This document shows, in pieces, positions 47,301 through 54,204 of a stretch of 64,000 nucleotides of DNA; within the stretch, counting starts at the first letter, position 1, and each line of letters starts with the position of its first letter. A program made the position numbers and the translations under genes. The stretch spans positions 2,232,001 to 2,296,000 of the forward strand of contig NZ_AZUI01000001.1 in NCBI RefSeq assembly GCF_000526995.1, given 5' to 3'. The stretch is from Lacrimispora indolis DSM 755. GTDB taxonomy: Bacteria; Bacillota; Clostridia; Lachnospirales; Lachnospiraceae. The notes beneath the pieces are model-generated. The model was not told where the DNA came from, searched no databases, and worked only from the letters and a program-made list of their open reading frames with translations.

Positions 47301-47874
47301 GCAGCACGGACACATGGAAGCAGTGGGATATGACCTTTACTGTAAGCTCTTAAATCAGGCGGTTTTAGAGCTTAAAGGACAGAGGAAAGAAGAGGAAAGC
47401 TATGAGACAGTAGTGGACTGCGACATTGACGCATACATTCCCACTTCCTATATTAAGAACGAATATCAGAAGCTTGATATATACAAGCGGATTTCCGGTA
47501 TTGAGAATGAAGAAGAGTATATGGATATGCAGGATGAACTCATGGACCGTTTCGGCGATATTCCAAGACCGGTTGATAATCTGTTAAAGGTAGCCAGCTT
47601 AAAAGCCCTGGCTCACAGCGCCTATGTGACCGAAGTGAACATCAACCGTCAGGAGATCCGCCTGACCATGTATAAGAATGCAAAGCTGAAGGTGGAAGGA
47701 ATTCCCGGGATGATTGACCAGTATAAGGGGGATTTAAAGTTCCAGATGGGAGAAGAACCAAGGTTTTCGTATCTTGACAGAAAGAAGAACCAGTCCACCG
47801 ATGCCATGATCAGCCAGGCAGAGGTGATCTTAAAACAGATGCAAGAATTGTCTGAAAAGAATGAAAAAATATAA
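44326..47874 (+). CDS. mfd: Transcription-repair coupling factor
   Basis: 1182 residues, full length. N-terminal UvrB-like module (about 1-340), RNA-polymerase-interacting CarD-like domain (about 500-560, IGDYVVHEDHGLGIYRGIEK), SF2 translocase with Walker A GDVGYGKTEIALRAAF (about 658) and DEEQ box LLIIDEEQRFG (about 757), motif VI QLRGRVGRSSR, then the C-terminal TRCF domain. It removes stalled RNA polymerase and recruits UvrA to damaged DNA. Ends without an obvious hairpin; a promoter for the next small gene lies downstream. Confidence 0.98.
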   Translation: MSDLFEKPLRELKDFEDLSGDLLKKAGPVMASGCMDSQKVHLMYEAAKQEGLRLVVTYDDTRAREIYEDLRFFDPDVWLYPARDLLFFSADIHGNLLTKQRMTVFRHLMEKSSGWVVTTFDGLMDHLLPLQYLKEQVLTVEGGQTIDVEKWKKRLTELGYERMGQVDGMGQFSIRGGIIDVFPLTEELPVRIELWDDEVDSIRTFDIESQRSVEQLESIRIYPATEMALTGKQIQEGIEALEKEAKKYEKDLRAQSKIEESARIRSIVSEFLEGLKVGFRQHGLDGYIHYFCQESVSFLEYFHGENTVLFLDEPERLKEKGETVEMEFRESMIHRLENGYLLPGQTGLLFSAKEMLARVQTKTTVYLTGLEQKLSGFTVKNRYSFQVKNVNTYQNGFELLIKDLTRWKKEGYRVILLSASRTRASRLAGDLREYDLRAYCPDEGGESQEVRPGEILVTFGNLHRGFEYSMIKFIVITEGDMFGVEKKKRKRKKTTYEGTKIQNFSDLSIGDYVVHEDHGLGIYRGIEKIEQDGVIKDYLKVEYADNGNLYLPATRLDGIQKYAGAEAKKPKLNRLGGDQWNRTKTRVKGAVKEIAKELVQLYAARQQTHGFQYGVDTVWQKEFEEMFPYEETEDQWDAIEATKEDMESRKIMDRLICGDVGYGKTEIALRAAFKAVQDGKQVVYLVPTTILAQQHYNTFAQRMKDFPVRVDLMSRFRTPGQMKKTLEDLKRGMVDIVIGTHRVLSKDVQFKDLGLLIIDEEQRFGVAHKEKIKQLKENVDVLTLTATPIPRTLHMSLVGIRDMSVLEEPPVDRMPIQTYVMEYNDEMVREAIHRELSRGGQVYYVYNRVSNIDEVANHIAGLVPEAAVTFAHGQMHEHELERIMFDFVNGEIDVLVCTTIIETGLDIPNANTMIIQDADHMGLSQLYQLRGRVGRSSRTAYAFLMYKRDKLLKEEAEKRLQAIREFTELGSGIKIAMRDLEIRGAGNVLGAEQHGHMEAVGYDLYCKLLNQAVLELKGQRKEEESYETVVDCDIDAYIPTSYIKNEYQKLDIYKRISGIENEEEYMDMQDELMDRFGDIPRPVDNLLKVASLKALAHSAYVTEVNINRQEIRLTMYKNAKLKVEGIPGMIDQYKGDLKFQMGEEPRFSYLDRKKNQSTDAMISQAEVILKQMQELSEKNEKI

Positions 47875-47904
47875 AAGTTGTATTTATAAAATGAGTTCGT
47901 TTGG

Positions 47905-47932
47905 TTGATTTTTGTCTTTTTTGTGATATACT
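47905..47932 (+). promoter_or_regulatory. SigmaA-type promoter for the 61-residue gene
   Basis: TTGATT (47905-47910), a 16-nt spacer and TATACT (47927-47932), in the mfd-to-small-gene spacer. Confidence 0.55.
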
Positions 47933-48007
47933 AATAGTAGAAGAAGGGATTTAGTCCCAGATGCTTTCTTTGCTTCAAATTTTATGGTTCGGAGAAAGGT
48001 GGTAGCT

Positions 48008-48193
48008 ATGGACGTTTTAGGTATGTATCTTCTGCAAAGAGTATCAAATGAATTGACGATTCAAAAGTATGGTTCTTTTGAAAACCATTTTGTAACTCCC
48101 ATTCCAGATAGCGCGGCCGCAAGGGCGGCCCATGAAGGATATTTATCATCTTCAAAGGAAGTGCTGCGCCGTGTGAGGCAGGGTGACTTTTAA
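48008..48193 (+). CDS. Small conserved-looking protein, 61 residues
   Basis: MDVLGMYLLQRVSNELTIQK begins a short soluble protein rich in charged residues with a basic end (VLRRVRQGDF). The frame is open from 47984, but the ATG at 48008 follows AAAGGTGG. It has its own promoter (47905-47932) and terminator, which supports a real gene. No family recognised; lying between mfd and spoVT it may be a lineage-specific sporulation or regulatory protein. Confidence 0.65.
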   Translation: MDVLGMYLLQRVSNELTIQKYGSFENHFVTPIPDSAAARAAHEGYLSSSKEVLRRVRQGDF

Positions 48194-48245
48194 CTGGGCT
48201 TCAAAAACCCCGGCTTCTGCAAGCAATAAACTGAGTTTGATCTAA

Positions 48246-48288
48246 AAAATCAGGGTTCGACTTTTTTTTAACAGTCGGCCCTGATTTT
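48246..48288 (+). terminator. Terminator after the 61-residue gene
   Basis: AAAATCAGGG (48246-48255) pairs with CCCTGATTTT (48279-48288); inner CGAC/GTCG also pairs. A/T-rich flanks. Confidence 0.65.
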
Positions 48289-48387
48289 AAATTTTGGGAA
48301 AAATGGCAGACTTAAGTATAATCTGTTGCATTCGTAGCAAAATAATATCAGCGACATTAAAATGCACAAGATGGAGGAATTTTTATT

Positions 48388-48936
48388 ATGAAAGCAACTG
48401 GTATTGTAAGAAGAATTGATGACCTGGGACGCGTAGTAATTCCAAAAGAGATCAGAAGGACGCTCCGGTTACGAGAAGGGACTCCGCTTGAAATATTTAC
48501 AGACAGGGAAGGAGAAATCATTTTAAAGAAATATTCTCCGATGGTAGAACTTACTGCTTTTGCTTCCCAATATGCAGAAGCCATGGCTCAGACTACCGGA
48601 CTTACCGTATGTATCAGCGACAGAGATCAGATCATTGCAGTGGCTGGAGGGTCCAAAAAGGAGCTTCTCCAGAAGACCATCAGCAAGCAGCTTGAGAACC
48701 TTATCAATGAACGGGCGGTCGTGGTGTCCGGAAAAGACGACAAGAGCTTTATTCCTCTGTCAGGGGAAACCCTGGAAGGAATAACGGCTCAGGTGGTGGC
48801 TCCCATTATTTGCGAAGGTGATGCCATAGGAGCTGTAGCCTTATTGAGCAGAGAGCCCAGAGCACGTTTTGGAGATATGGAGACAAAGCTGGCTACGACG
48901 GCAGCAGGATTTTTAGGCCGTCAGATGGAAGGCTAA
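48388..48936 (+). CDS. spoVT: Stage V sporulation protein T
   Basis: 182 residues. The N-terminal AbrB-like swapped-hairpin DNA-binding domain (MKATGIVRRIDDLGRVVIPK, EIRRTLRLREGTPLEI, residues 1-50) is followed by a C-terminal GAF-like domain (about 55-180). SpoVT is a forespore transcription factor that tunes sigmaG genes and spore coat/germination traits. GGAGGA sits before the ATG. Normal length and no lesions. Confidence 0.95.
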   Translation: MKATGIVRRIDDLGRVVIPKEIRRTLRLREGTPLEIFTDREGEIILKKYSPMVELTAFASQYAEAMAQTTGLTVCISDRDQIIAVAGGSKKELLQKTISKQLENLINERAVVVSGKDDKSFIPLSGETLEGITAQVVAPIICEGDAIGAVALLSREPRARFGDMETKLATTAAGFLGRQMEG

Positions 48937-48977
48937 CAAATGCAGATCAGAATACATGAATCAGGAGGTGAATAAAT

Positions 48978-49121
48978 ATGAAGGTTTTTGTACCGGAGGA
49001 AGATGATTACAGTGATGGTGATATCCCGGAAATTGATACGGAGCCATACAAAGATGGATTTTACATTGAACCATTGCCGGAATCGGAGCGCCCCAGGCGG
49101 GACGGTCCTGGAGGAAACTAA
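48978..49121 (+). CDS. Small acidic protein, 47 residues
   Basis: A short gene with an excellent AGGAGGTG site 7 nt before the ATG. The product begins MKVFVPEEDDYSDGDIPEID and ends RPRRDGPGGN; it is strongly acidic with a basic, Gly-rich tail. It lies 41 nt after spoVT and before a strong terminator, so it is probably co-transcribed with spoVT. No family recognised. Confidence 0.6.
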   Translation: MKVFVPEEDDYSDGDIPEIDTEPYKDGFYIEPLPESERPRRDGPGGN

Positions 49122-49155
49122 TCAGATACTTCTCTAATAATCCAGGTTTACACAA

Positions 49156-49206
49156 AAAAAGAAACGGCAGGAACACTGGTTTTGTGTTCAGATGCCGTTT
49201 CTTTTT
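49156..49206. terminator. Terminator between spoVT unit and MBL-fold gene
   Basis: AAAGAAACGGCA pairs with TGCCGTTTCTTT, with inner GAACAC/GTGTTC, and T runs on both strands. It serves the converging genes. Confidence 0.8.
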
Positions 49207-49218
49207 CATGGGAACTTA

Positions 49219-50199
49219 TTAATAAATGATCTGGTCTCCGTCCTTGATGCAGTAATTTACCTTTACTCCCAGCTCTTCCATCCACTTTCGTGTCTCCAGG
49301 GTCTTCCAGTCTCCGCTTCCGATTCCGCCGCCGTTGTCGTTGTTCCACAGCCAGAGGGGACAGGGCCAAAGGGCGATCTGAGGCTTGATAATGGCATATA
49401 CTTCCTTGTTGACACCGTACTGGCCGTGATGGGACATCTGGACGATGTCGCTTTTTAAATCTTCCGGGGTGCATTCCTGGGATAAGAGCTGGCCGGCTTC
49501 AGGGCCCATATCACCCAGCACCAGGATGCTCACATTATTTAAGAAAAATTTAAAAGCAACGGAGCTGTTATTTACAGAGGTGGTATCCAGAAGATAAGGG
49601 TTATTCAAAACTTTTGCCTTTATCTGTCCCAGCTGGATCTCCTGATCCTTTTGCACGGTATGGAGTTTTTCTGCAGGAAGAGTGGCAAGCGCTGATATCA
49701 GGCTGTACACCATATCGTTCCGGGAAGGCTCCACCTTTTCATACCAGGAGATATCAGCCAGGGAATAATACACATTGTCAATGGTGATCTGGCTGTCCGG
49801 GTTATTCAGGATCTGGACAAGGGCACCTACATGATCTGAGTGAGGATGAGTGATAAACCATCCGGATACGTGTCCGCCCTTGGAACGAAGCACATCCGTT
49901 AAGTGTGCTGCATCAATGTCCCAGCCGCCGTCAATGACCACAAGGGTTCCGTCCTTGTCCTGCAAAACCATGGAAAGCATCTGCCGGTTGTCGTAGTCTG
50001 CAAGCAGGGATAAGCTGCCGCCGTTAAATATCTTGCTGCCCGGTCCGATATTAAGGGCAGGTCCAAAGCTCATGCCCCGTGCCGTCAAGTCTCCGGCCGA
50101 AGTGGCAGGTGTGAGAAGCTCTGTGGTAAATGCGGTAAATACAATGTTCAAAAACAGCACAAAAGCTGCTATTTTTTTCCATATGCTAAAATTTTTCAT
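49219..50199 (-). CDS. Secreted MBL-fold metallohydrolase (ComEC C-domain-like)
   Basis: About 326 residues. An N-terminal signal or anchor helix (about 8-30) is followed by a metallo-beta-lactamase fold with HPHSDHVGAL (metal ligands HXHXDH), VLGDMGPEAG and MSHHGQYG. It resembles the hydrolase domain of ComEC and stand-alone exported relatives, which may degrade nucleic acids or other phosphoesters outside the membrane. The frame extends to 50271; the ATG at 50199 follows GGAGG. Substrate not determinable. Confidence 0.8.
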   Translation of the reverse strand: MKNFSIWKKIAAFVLFLNIVFTAFTTELLTPATSAGDLTARGMSFGPALNIGPGSKIFNGGSLSLLADYDNRQMLSMVLQDKDGTLVVIDGGWDIDAAHLTDVLRSKGGHVSGWFITHPHSDHVGALVQILNNPDSQITIDNVYYSLADISWYEKVEPSRNDMVYSLISALATLPAEKLHTVQKDQEIQLGQIKAKVLNNPYLLDTTSVNNSSVAFKFFLNNVSILVLGDMGPEAGQLLSQECTPEDLKSDIVQMSHHGQYGVNKEVYAIIKPQIALWPCPLWLWNNDNGGGIGSGDWKTLETRKWMEELGVKVNYCIKDGDQIIY

Positions 50200-50377
50200 G
50201 GCTACCTCCGGTTTCATTAAATAATCCCTCTTATTATATAAGAACAAGCCCTTTTTTAACAGGGGGAACAAGCAATTGTCAGAAAATCTTCAGAAATTAA
50301 AAAAAGCATTCTGTATGGGCTGCCATGCCATGATATAATAGACGTAAGCCATAATAGTCGCAAAAGAAGGAGGAGCC

Positions 50378-50770
50378 ATGCATACTTTTGATGATTTAGT
50401 AAATATTACAAATAAACTGCGTTCCGATGAAGGCTGTCCCTGGGACAGGGAGCAGACTTACGAGAGTCTGAAAAAATGTTTGAAAGAGGAAAGCGGTGAG
50501 GTTCTTGAAGCCATTGATCATGGGGATATGGAAAACCTTTGTGAAGAGCTGGGAGATGTGCTGTTTCTGGTAATGCTTTACAGCCAGATCGCAGAGGAAA
50601 GAGGAGACTTTTCCATGGATGATGTGGTGAACGGAATCAGTGAAAAAATGATACGCAGACACCCTCACGTTTTCGGCGGGAAAAACCCAGATTTGCACCA
50701 AGAAGGACAAGCTCTCTGGGATGCAATAAAAAAGCAGGAGAAAGCCTTCCAAAAGTGCGAAAAACCTTGA
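50378..50770 (+). CDS. mazG: MazG-type nucleotide pyrophosphohydrolase
   Basis: 130 residues with one MazG domain: DDLVNITNKLRSDEGCPWDR, then EESGEVLEAI and EELGDVLFLVMLYSQIAEE, the EEXXE/EXXD magnesium-binding pattern. Hydrolyses NTPs to NMPs, cleaning damaged or excess nucleotides. It is a single-domain form, about half the length of the E. coli protein, as in other clostridia. AAGGAGGAG precedes the ATG. The HU promoter overlaps its last codons. Confidence 0.93.
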   Translation: MHTFDDLVNITNKLRSDEGCPWDREQTYESLKKCLKEESGEVLEAIDHGDMENLCEELGDVLFLVMLYSQIAEERGDFSMDDVVNGISEKMIRRHPHVFGGKNPDLHQEGQALWDAIKKQEKAFQKCEKP

Positions 50771-50795
50771 CAAAAACGGGAGAAACAGCTATAAA
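50767..50795 (+). promoter_or_regulatory. SigmaA promoter of the HU gene
   Basis: TTGACA (50767-50772), 17-nt spacer, TATAAA (50790-50795). The -35 box overlaps the mazG stop codon (50768-50770). A small GTAGC/GCTAC hairpin is in the leader. Confidence 0.75.
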
Positions 50796-50860
50796 TGATA
50801 TAGTAATCGTGTTATGCGAAAAATCGTAGCCTGGTGCTACATTCTAGGAGGAAGATATCA

Positions 50861-51136
50861 ATGAACAAAGCAGAGTTAATCGCAGCAGTCGCAGAAAAAG
50901 CAGAGCTGTCCAAAAAGGATGCAGAGAAGGCAGTTAAGGCTTTGACAGATGTAATATCTGAGGAACTGGTAAAAGGCGAGAAGATCCAGTTAGTTGGTTT
51001 TGGTACATTTGAGGTATCTGAAAGAGCGGCAAGAGAGGGAAGAAATCCAAAGAGCGGAGAAGTTATGAACATCCCTGCTTCTAAAACACCAAAGTTTAAG
51101 GCTGGTAAGGCTTTAAAGGATATGGTGAACGCTTAA
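50861..51136 (+). CDS. hup: HU family DNA-binding protein
   Basis: 91 residues: [20 protein letters not shown] start, [20 protein letters not shown] arm, [14 protein letters not shown] with the DNA-intercalating Pro. Histone-like protein that bends and compacts DNA. The frame is open from 50834, but AGGAGGA fits the ATG at 50861. Strong promoter upstream. The S4 gene follows after 3 nt, so the two are translated together. Confidence 0.96.
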   Translation: MNKAELIAAVAEKAELSKKDAEKAVKALTDVISEELVKGEKIQLVGFGTFEVSERAAREGRNPKSGEVMNIPASKTPKFKAGKALKDMVNA

Positions 51137-51139
51137 TCC

Positions 51140-51379
51140 ATGAGGCTGGATAAGTTTCTTAAGGTTTCCCGGCTGATCAAGAGAAGGACCGTAGCTAATG
51201 AAGCCTGTGATGCAGGCCGTGTACTTGTTAATGACAAGCCTGCGAAAGCTTCCTTAAACATTAAGGAAGGCGATATAATAGAGATTCATTTTGGGACTAG
51301 CTCGGTAAAGGTGGAAGTTCTTGATGTGGCGGAAACCGTTAAAAAGGATGAAGCAAAGGAGCTTTACCGTTATCTCTAG
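51140..51379 (+). CDS. S4-domain RNA-binding protein (RqcP/YabO-like)
   Basis: 79 residues, nearly all an S4 fold (MRLDKFLKVSRLIKRRTVAN, AGRVLVNDKPAKAS, IKEGDIIEIHFG). Orthologues in this place (B. subtilis YabO/RqcP) act in ribosome-associated quality control, adding alanine tails with RqcH on stalled 50S subunits. No good ribosome-binding site of its own; translation is probably coupled to HU. Confidence 0.88.
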   Translation: MRLDKFLKVSRLIKRRTVANEACDAGRVLVNDKPAKASLNIKEGDIIEIHFGTSSVKVEVLDVAETVKKDEAKELYRYL

Positions 51380-51410
51380 CTCACAGTTTCGATACGTACG
51401 ATAAATTTCA

Positions 51411-51440
51411 GTAATATTGGAGCGCACCTCCTAATATACT
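51411..51440 (+). promoter_or_regulatory. Candidate sporulation (sigmaE-like) promoter of yabP
   Basis: GTAATATT (51411-51418) resembles the sigmaE -35 element. AATATACT (51433-51440), 14 nt further, loosely fits its -10. The -10 lies in the left arm of the hairpin at 51426-51462. Tentative. Confidence 0.35.
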
Positions 51441-51462
51441 TTAGACAGGTATATTAGGAGGT
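51426..51462 (+). terminator. Perfect 14-bp hairpin that contains the yabP ribosome-binding site
   Basis: 51426-51439 pairs exactly with 51449-51462 across a 9-nt loop, then TTTTTG. The AGGAGG at 51456-51461 is the yabP ribosome-binding site (7 nt before the ATG) and lies in the right arm. Read-through RNA from the HU unit would terminate here or hide the site. Confidence 0.75.
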
Positions 51463-51468
51463 TTTTGT

Positions 51469-51753
51469 ATGGAAGAAAAAGTGACGATTCGCCCTCACAG
51501 GCTGACAATAGAAAATCGGGCCTCCGGGACGATGACAGGAATACGGGAAGTGGTGTCCTTTGATGAGAACCAGGTGGTACTTGATACGGACATGGGACTT
51601 TTGACTTTAAAAGGGAAGGAACTCCATGTGAGCCGCCTGACCCTTGAAAAGGGGGAAGTGGATTTAAACGGCAACATTGAGAGCCTTACCTATTCCTCTA
51701 ATGAAGCGCTGCGCAGGTCAGGGGAATCCATGCTTTCCAGGCTGTTTAAATAA
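51469..51753 (+). CDS. yabP: Sporulation protein YabP
   Basis: 94 residues of the YabP family (RPHRLTIENRASGTMTGIRE, VSFDENQVVLDTDMGLLTLKG, KELHVSRLTLEKGEVDLNG). In B. subtilis yabP and yabQ are made in the mother cell; YabQ is needed for the spore cortex, YabP's role is unclear. Its ribosome-binding site is inside a perfect hairpin. yabQ follows after 17 nt. Confidence 0.93.
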   Translation: MEEKVTIRPHRLTIENRASGTMTGIREVVSFDENQVVLDTDMGLLTLKGKELHVSRLTLEKGEVDLNGNIESLTYSSNEALRRSGESMLSRLFK

Positions 51754-51770
51754 GAACCAGAAGGAGTCAT

Positions 51771-52127
51771 ATGAGCGTTCATATCATTTACGAAGTAAAA
51801 CTTCTGCTCTACAGCTTTTTAACAGGCGCAGGGCTTATGATCACATATGACCTGTTACGTATCTTCCGTATTTTTATTCCCCATTCCTATGTGTTTGTAG
51901 GAATAGAGGACATGATATACTGGGTTTATGCTGCCTTGGTCACGTTTTCTTTGCTGTATGAACAGAATGACGGAGGTTTAAGAGGGTACGCCGTTGCCGG
52001 GGTATTTCTTGGAATGCTATTGTATGATAAAATAGTAAGCAGACATTTTCTAAAACTCTTGAAACATTTTCGGAAATATCTTAAAATGAAGGTAGATAGC
52101 TGTAACCGAAAAAAGAAACGGCGTTAA
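51771..52127 (+). CDS. yabQ: Spore cortex protein YabQ
   Basis: 118 residues with about three hydrophobic segments (8-30, 42-65, 72-95) and a highly basic tail. The position between yabP and divIC and the pattern SVHIIYEVKLLLYSFLTGAG identify YabQ, a membrane protein required for cortex formation. AAGGAG precedes the ATG. Co-transcribed with yabP. Confidence 0.9.
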   Translation: MSVHIIYEVKLLLYSFLTGAGLMITYDLLRIFRIFIPHSYVFVGIEDMIYWVYAALVTFSLLYEQNDGGLRGYAVAGVFLGMLLYDKIVSRHFLKLLKHFRKYLKMKVDSCNRKKKRR

Positions 52128-52144
52128 AGGTAATTGGTGATTGT

Positions 52145-52468
52145 ATGGACAAAATGGGAAAATCAAGAAGAAAAAGAAAAGACAGGTGGGGCAATCGAAT
52201 GACGATCATCGGCATTACCTTTGTCGTATTCAGCCTTGCCGTGATTGTAACCATTAAGGGAGTCACCCTAAAGGAAAAGCAGAGAGAATATGAAATTCGT
52301 CTGGAGAATCTTCAGGCCCAGGTGGACAAGGAAGAGGAACGGTCCAAAAAACTGGAAGAATACCGGGTGTATGTCCAGACGAAGCAATACATAGAAGAGG
52401 TGGCAAAGCAAAAACTGGGGCTGGTCAATCCTGATGAGATTTTGCTGAAACCATCCCAAAGACAGTGA
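52145..52468 (+). CDS. divIC: Septum formation initiator, DivIC/FtsB family
   Basis: 107 residues: basic cytoplasmic start (about 1-18), one transmembrane helix (about 19-41), a coiled coil (about 42-80, KEKQREYEIRLENLQAQVDK) and a short end with QYIEEVAKQKLGLVNPDEI, the DivIC signature. It joins the division complex with FtsL and DivIB. Ribosome-binding site is weak; ATGs at 52145 and 52154 are both possible. Confidence 0.9.
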   Translation: MDKMGKSRRKRKDRWGNRMTIIGITFVVFSLAVIVTIKGVTLKEKQREYEIRLENLQAQVDKEEERSKKLEEYRVYVQTKQYIEEVAKQKLGLVNPDEILLKPSQRQ

Positions 52469-52523
52469 GATACTTTTGGAGCATCCTCTGCGTCCGAAAT
52501 GCGTGGACATTAAAGCAGAAACA

Positions 52524-52589
52524 TGTCGTACGATTTTTGGTCATGAGTCAGCCGTTTTGACAAATATTTCCCTTCTGCCTGTATATAAT
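52524..52589 (+). promoter_or_regulatory. spoIIE promoter with 21-nt spacer and Spo0A-like boxes
   Basis: TTGACA (52557-52562) and TATAAT (52584-52589) are 21 nt apart, the long spacing known for Spo0A-activated spoIIE/spoIIG promoters of Bacillus. TGTCGTA (52524-52530) and the complement of TTTGACA overlapping the -35 each differ by one base from the 0A box TGTCGAA. Confidence 0.65.
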
Positions 52590-52714
52590 GTGTTTTATGA
52601 GACGCTGCATTCCAGCCTCTCATAAAAGGGTGCTGCTTTTGCACCGGCCAAGAAATTATGAAAGCTTGATTTCATAGTATGGTTTAAAGCATGATACAGG
52701 CAGGAGGGATTTTT

Positions 52715-54130
52715 GTGTTCAGACGTAAGGCGGCACATCACGATATGGCTGATGTGAATGTATATACGGCAAAAAGATTAAACGACATGGCGAACTCTTT
52801 GGGAGAGCTTGCCAGGGCTTGTACAGATGACTTGTCAGCAGAACAGGGACTTACAAAGGAAGACGGCATTGCGGCGCTTCAGACAGCGGCGGCCATGGTA
52901 TGCGCAGGCTGCAATAAATGCATTGTGTATTCCGGAAAAGAACAGGACAATCAATATTATCTGCAATATCTGGTTCGTGCATTTGAACAAAAAGGGAGTG
53001 TTGACTACGGGGACATGCCCCGTTTTTTTCTTGAGACCTGTAAGAAAAAGGATGAATACATGGCTCATTTAAACCGGGGCCTGGGAAGAGCCACTATGAA
53101 TCTGGCCTGGAAAAACCGGTTTTTGGAAAGCCGGGATGCGGTCATTGTCCAGTTTAAGGAGCTGGCTGTGATTCTGGAGGAGTTTTCTCATCAGGTGGAG
53201 CATTCTGTGGACATCACTCCGGACTGGGAGGAGGAAATAAAGCGGGCATTCCGCCGCAATCATATCATTGTTGAAAAGATGCTCATTTTAGAATACGAGA
53301 ACCATCAGAGGGAAGCATTTCTGACCATGAGAACCTTAAACGGCCGGTGTGTGACAGTAAAGGAGGCCGCAGAGATTCTGGAAAAAGCCATAGAGGAAGG
53401 GGAATGGACAGTGGCCCCTGACGGCAGGAACTTAGTGACAAAGCAGGCCGATACCATACGGTTTGTTGAAAAAGGAGAGTACCGGGTCCTTTACGGTGTG
53501 GCTAAGGCGGTAAAAAGCGGGGAAGAGGTGTCCGGAGATAATTACACCTTTGGACAAGTCCAGCCGGGACAAGTCATCATGAGCCTGTCCGACGGTATGG
53601 GCAGCGGCAGGGCGGCCGAAGAGGAGAGCAGACAGGCCATTGAACTGACCCAAAGACTGCTGGAGGCCGGGTTTTCCACCAGAGCGGCCCTTAAGATGGT
53701 CAATACGGTCCTTCTTTTGACCGGGATCTCCCAGCATCCGGCAACCCTGGATTTGTGCTGTATTGATTTAAAAACAGGGATCTTAGAGGCCATGAAGCTG
53801 GGAGCGGCGGCCACCTATATTCTCAGTGAAAAGGGAGTGGAGCTTTTGGAAGCCGGTGAGGTCCCCATGGGAATCTTAAACCCGGTGGAACCTGTTCTCT
53901 TATCTAAAAAGCTGTGGGATGACAACAGGATCATTATGGTAAGTGACGGCGTGCTAGACGCCCTTCCGGCGGATGACAAGGAACTGATGTTAAAGGAATT
54001 CATTGCCGGAATGCCGGTAAAGAATCCCCAGGATATGGCGGACAGGATCCTTTTGTTCGCAAGATCCTTTCATGACAGGGTGGCCGATGACATGACAGTT
54101 ATGACTGCCGGAATATGGAAAAGAAAATAA
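52715..54130 (+). CDS. spoIIE: SpoIIE-family serine phosphatase lacking the membrane domain
   Basis: About 471 residues. Residues ~1-230 are a soluble region comparable to SpoIIE's central part. A PP2C/SpoIIE phosphatase domain follows with metal-binding SLSDGMGSG (Asp293), VSDGVLDALP (Asp411) and DDMTVM (Asp458-459). SpoIIE dephosphorylates SpoIIAA to release sigmaF in the forespore. The GTG at 52715 has AGGAGGG at good distance; the ATG at 52691 does not. The ten-helix N-terminal membrane region of Bacillus SpoIIE (827 residues) is absent and there is no room for it upstream. Order between divIC and tilS is standard. Confidence 0.9.
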   Translation: MFRRKAAHHDMADVNVYTAKRLNDMANSLGELARACTDDLSAEQGLTKEDGIAALQTAAAMVCAGCNKCIVYSGKEQDNQYYLQYLVRAFEQKGSVDYGDMPRFFLETCKKKDEYMAHLNRGLGRATMNLAWKNRFLESRDAVIVQFKELAVILEEFSHQVEHSVDITPDWEEEIKRAFRRNHIIVEKMLILEYENHQREAFLTMRTLNGRCVTVKEAAEILEKAIEEGEWTVAPDGRNLVTKQADTIRFVEKGEYRVLYGVAKAVKSGEEVSGDNYTFGQVQPGQVIMSLSDGMGSGRAAEEESRQAIELTQRLLEAGFSTRAALKMVNTVLLLTGISQHPATLDLCCIDLKTGILEAMKLGAAATYILSEKGVELLEAGEVPMGILNPVEPVLLSKKLWDDNRIIMVSDGVLDALPADDKELMLKEFIAGMPVKNPQDMADRILLFARSFHDRVADDMTVMTAGIWKRK

Positions 54131-54204
54131 TAATTGCAACAGACATGTTTTGTGGGTATATTTATAATATAGAGGGGAGAAAATCAACTAAGGAAGGTGA
54201 CTGA

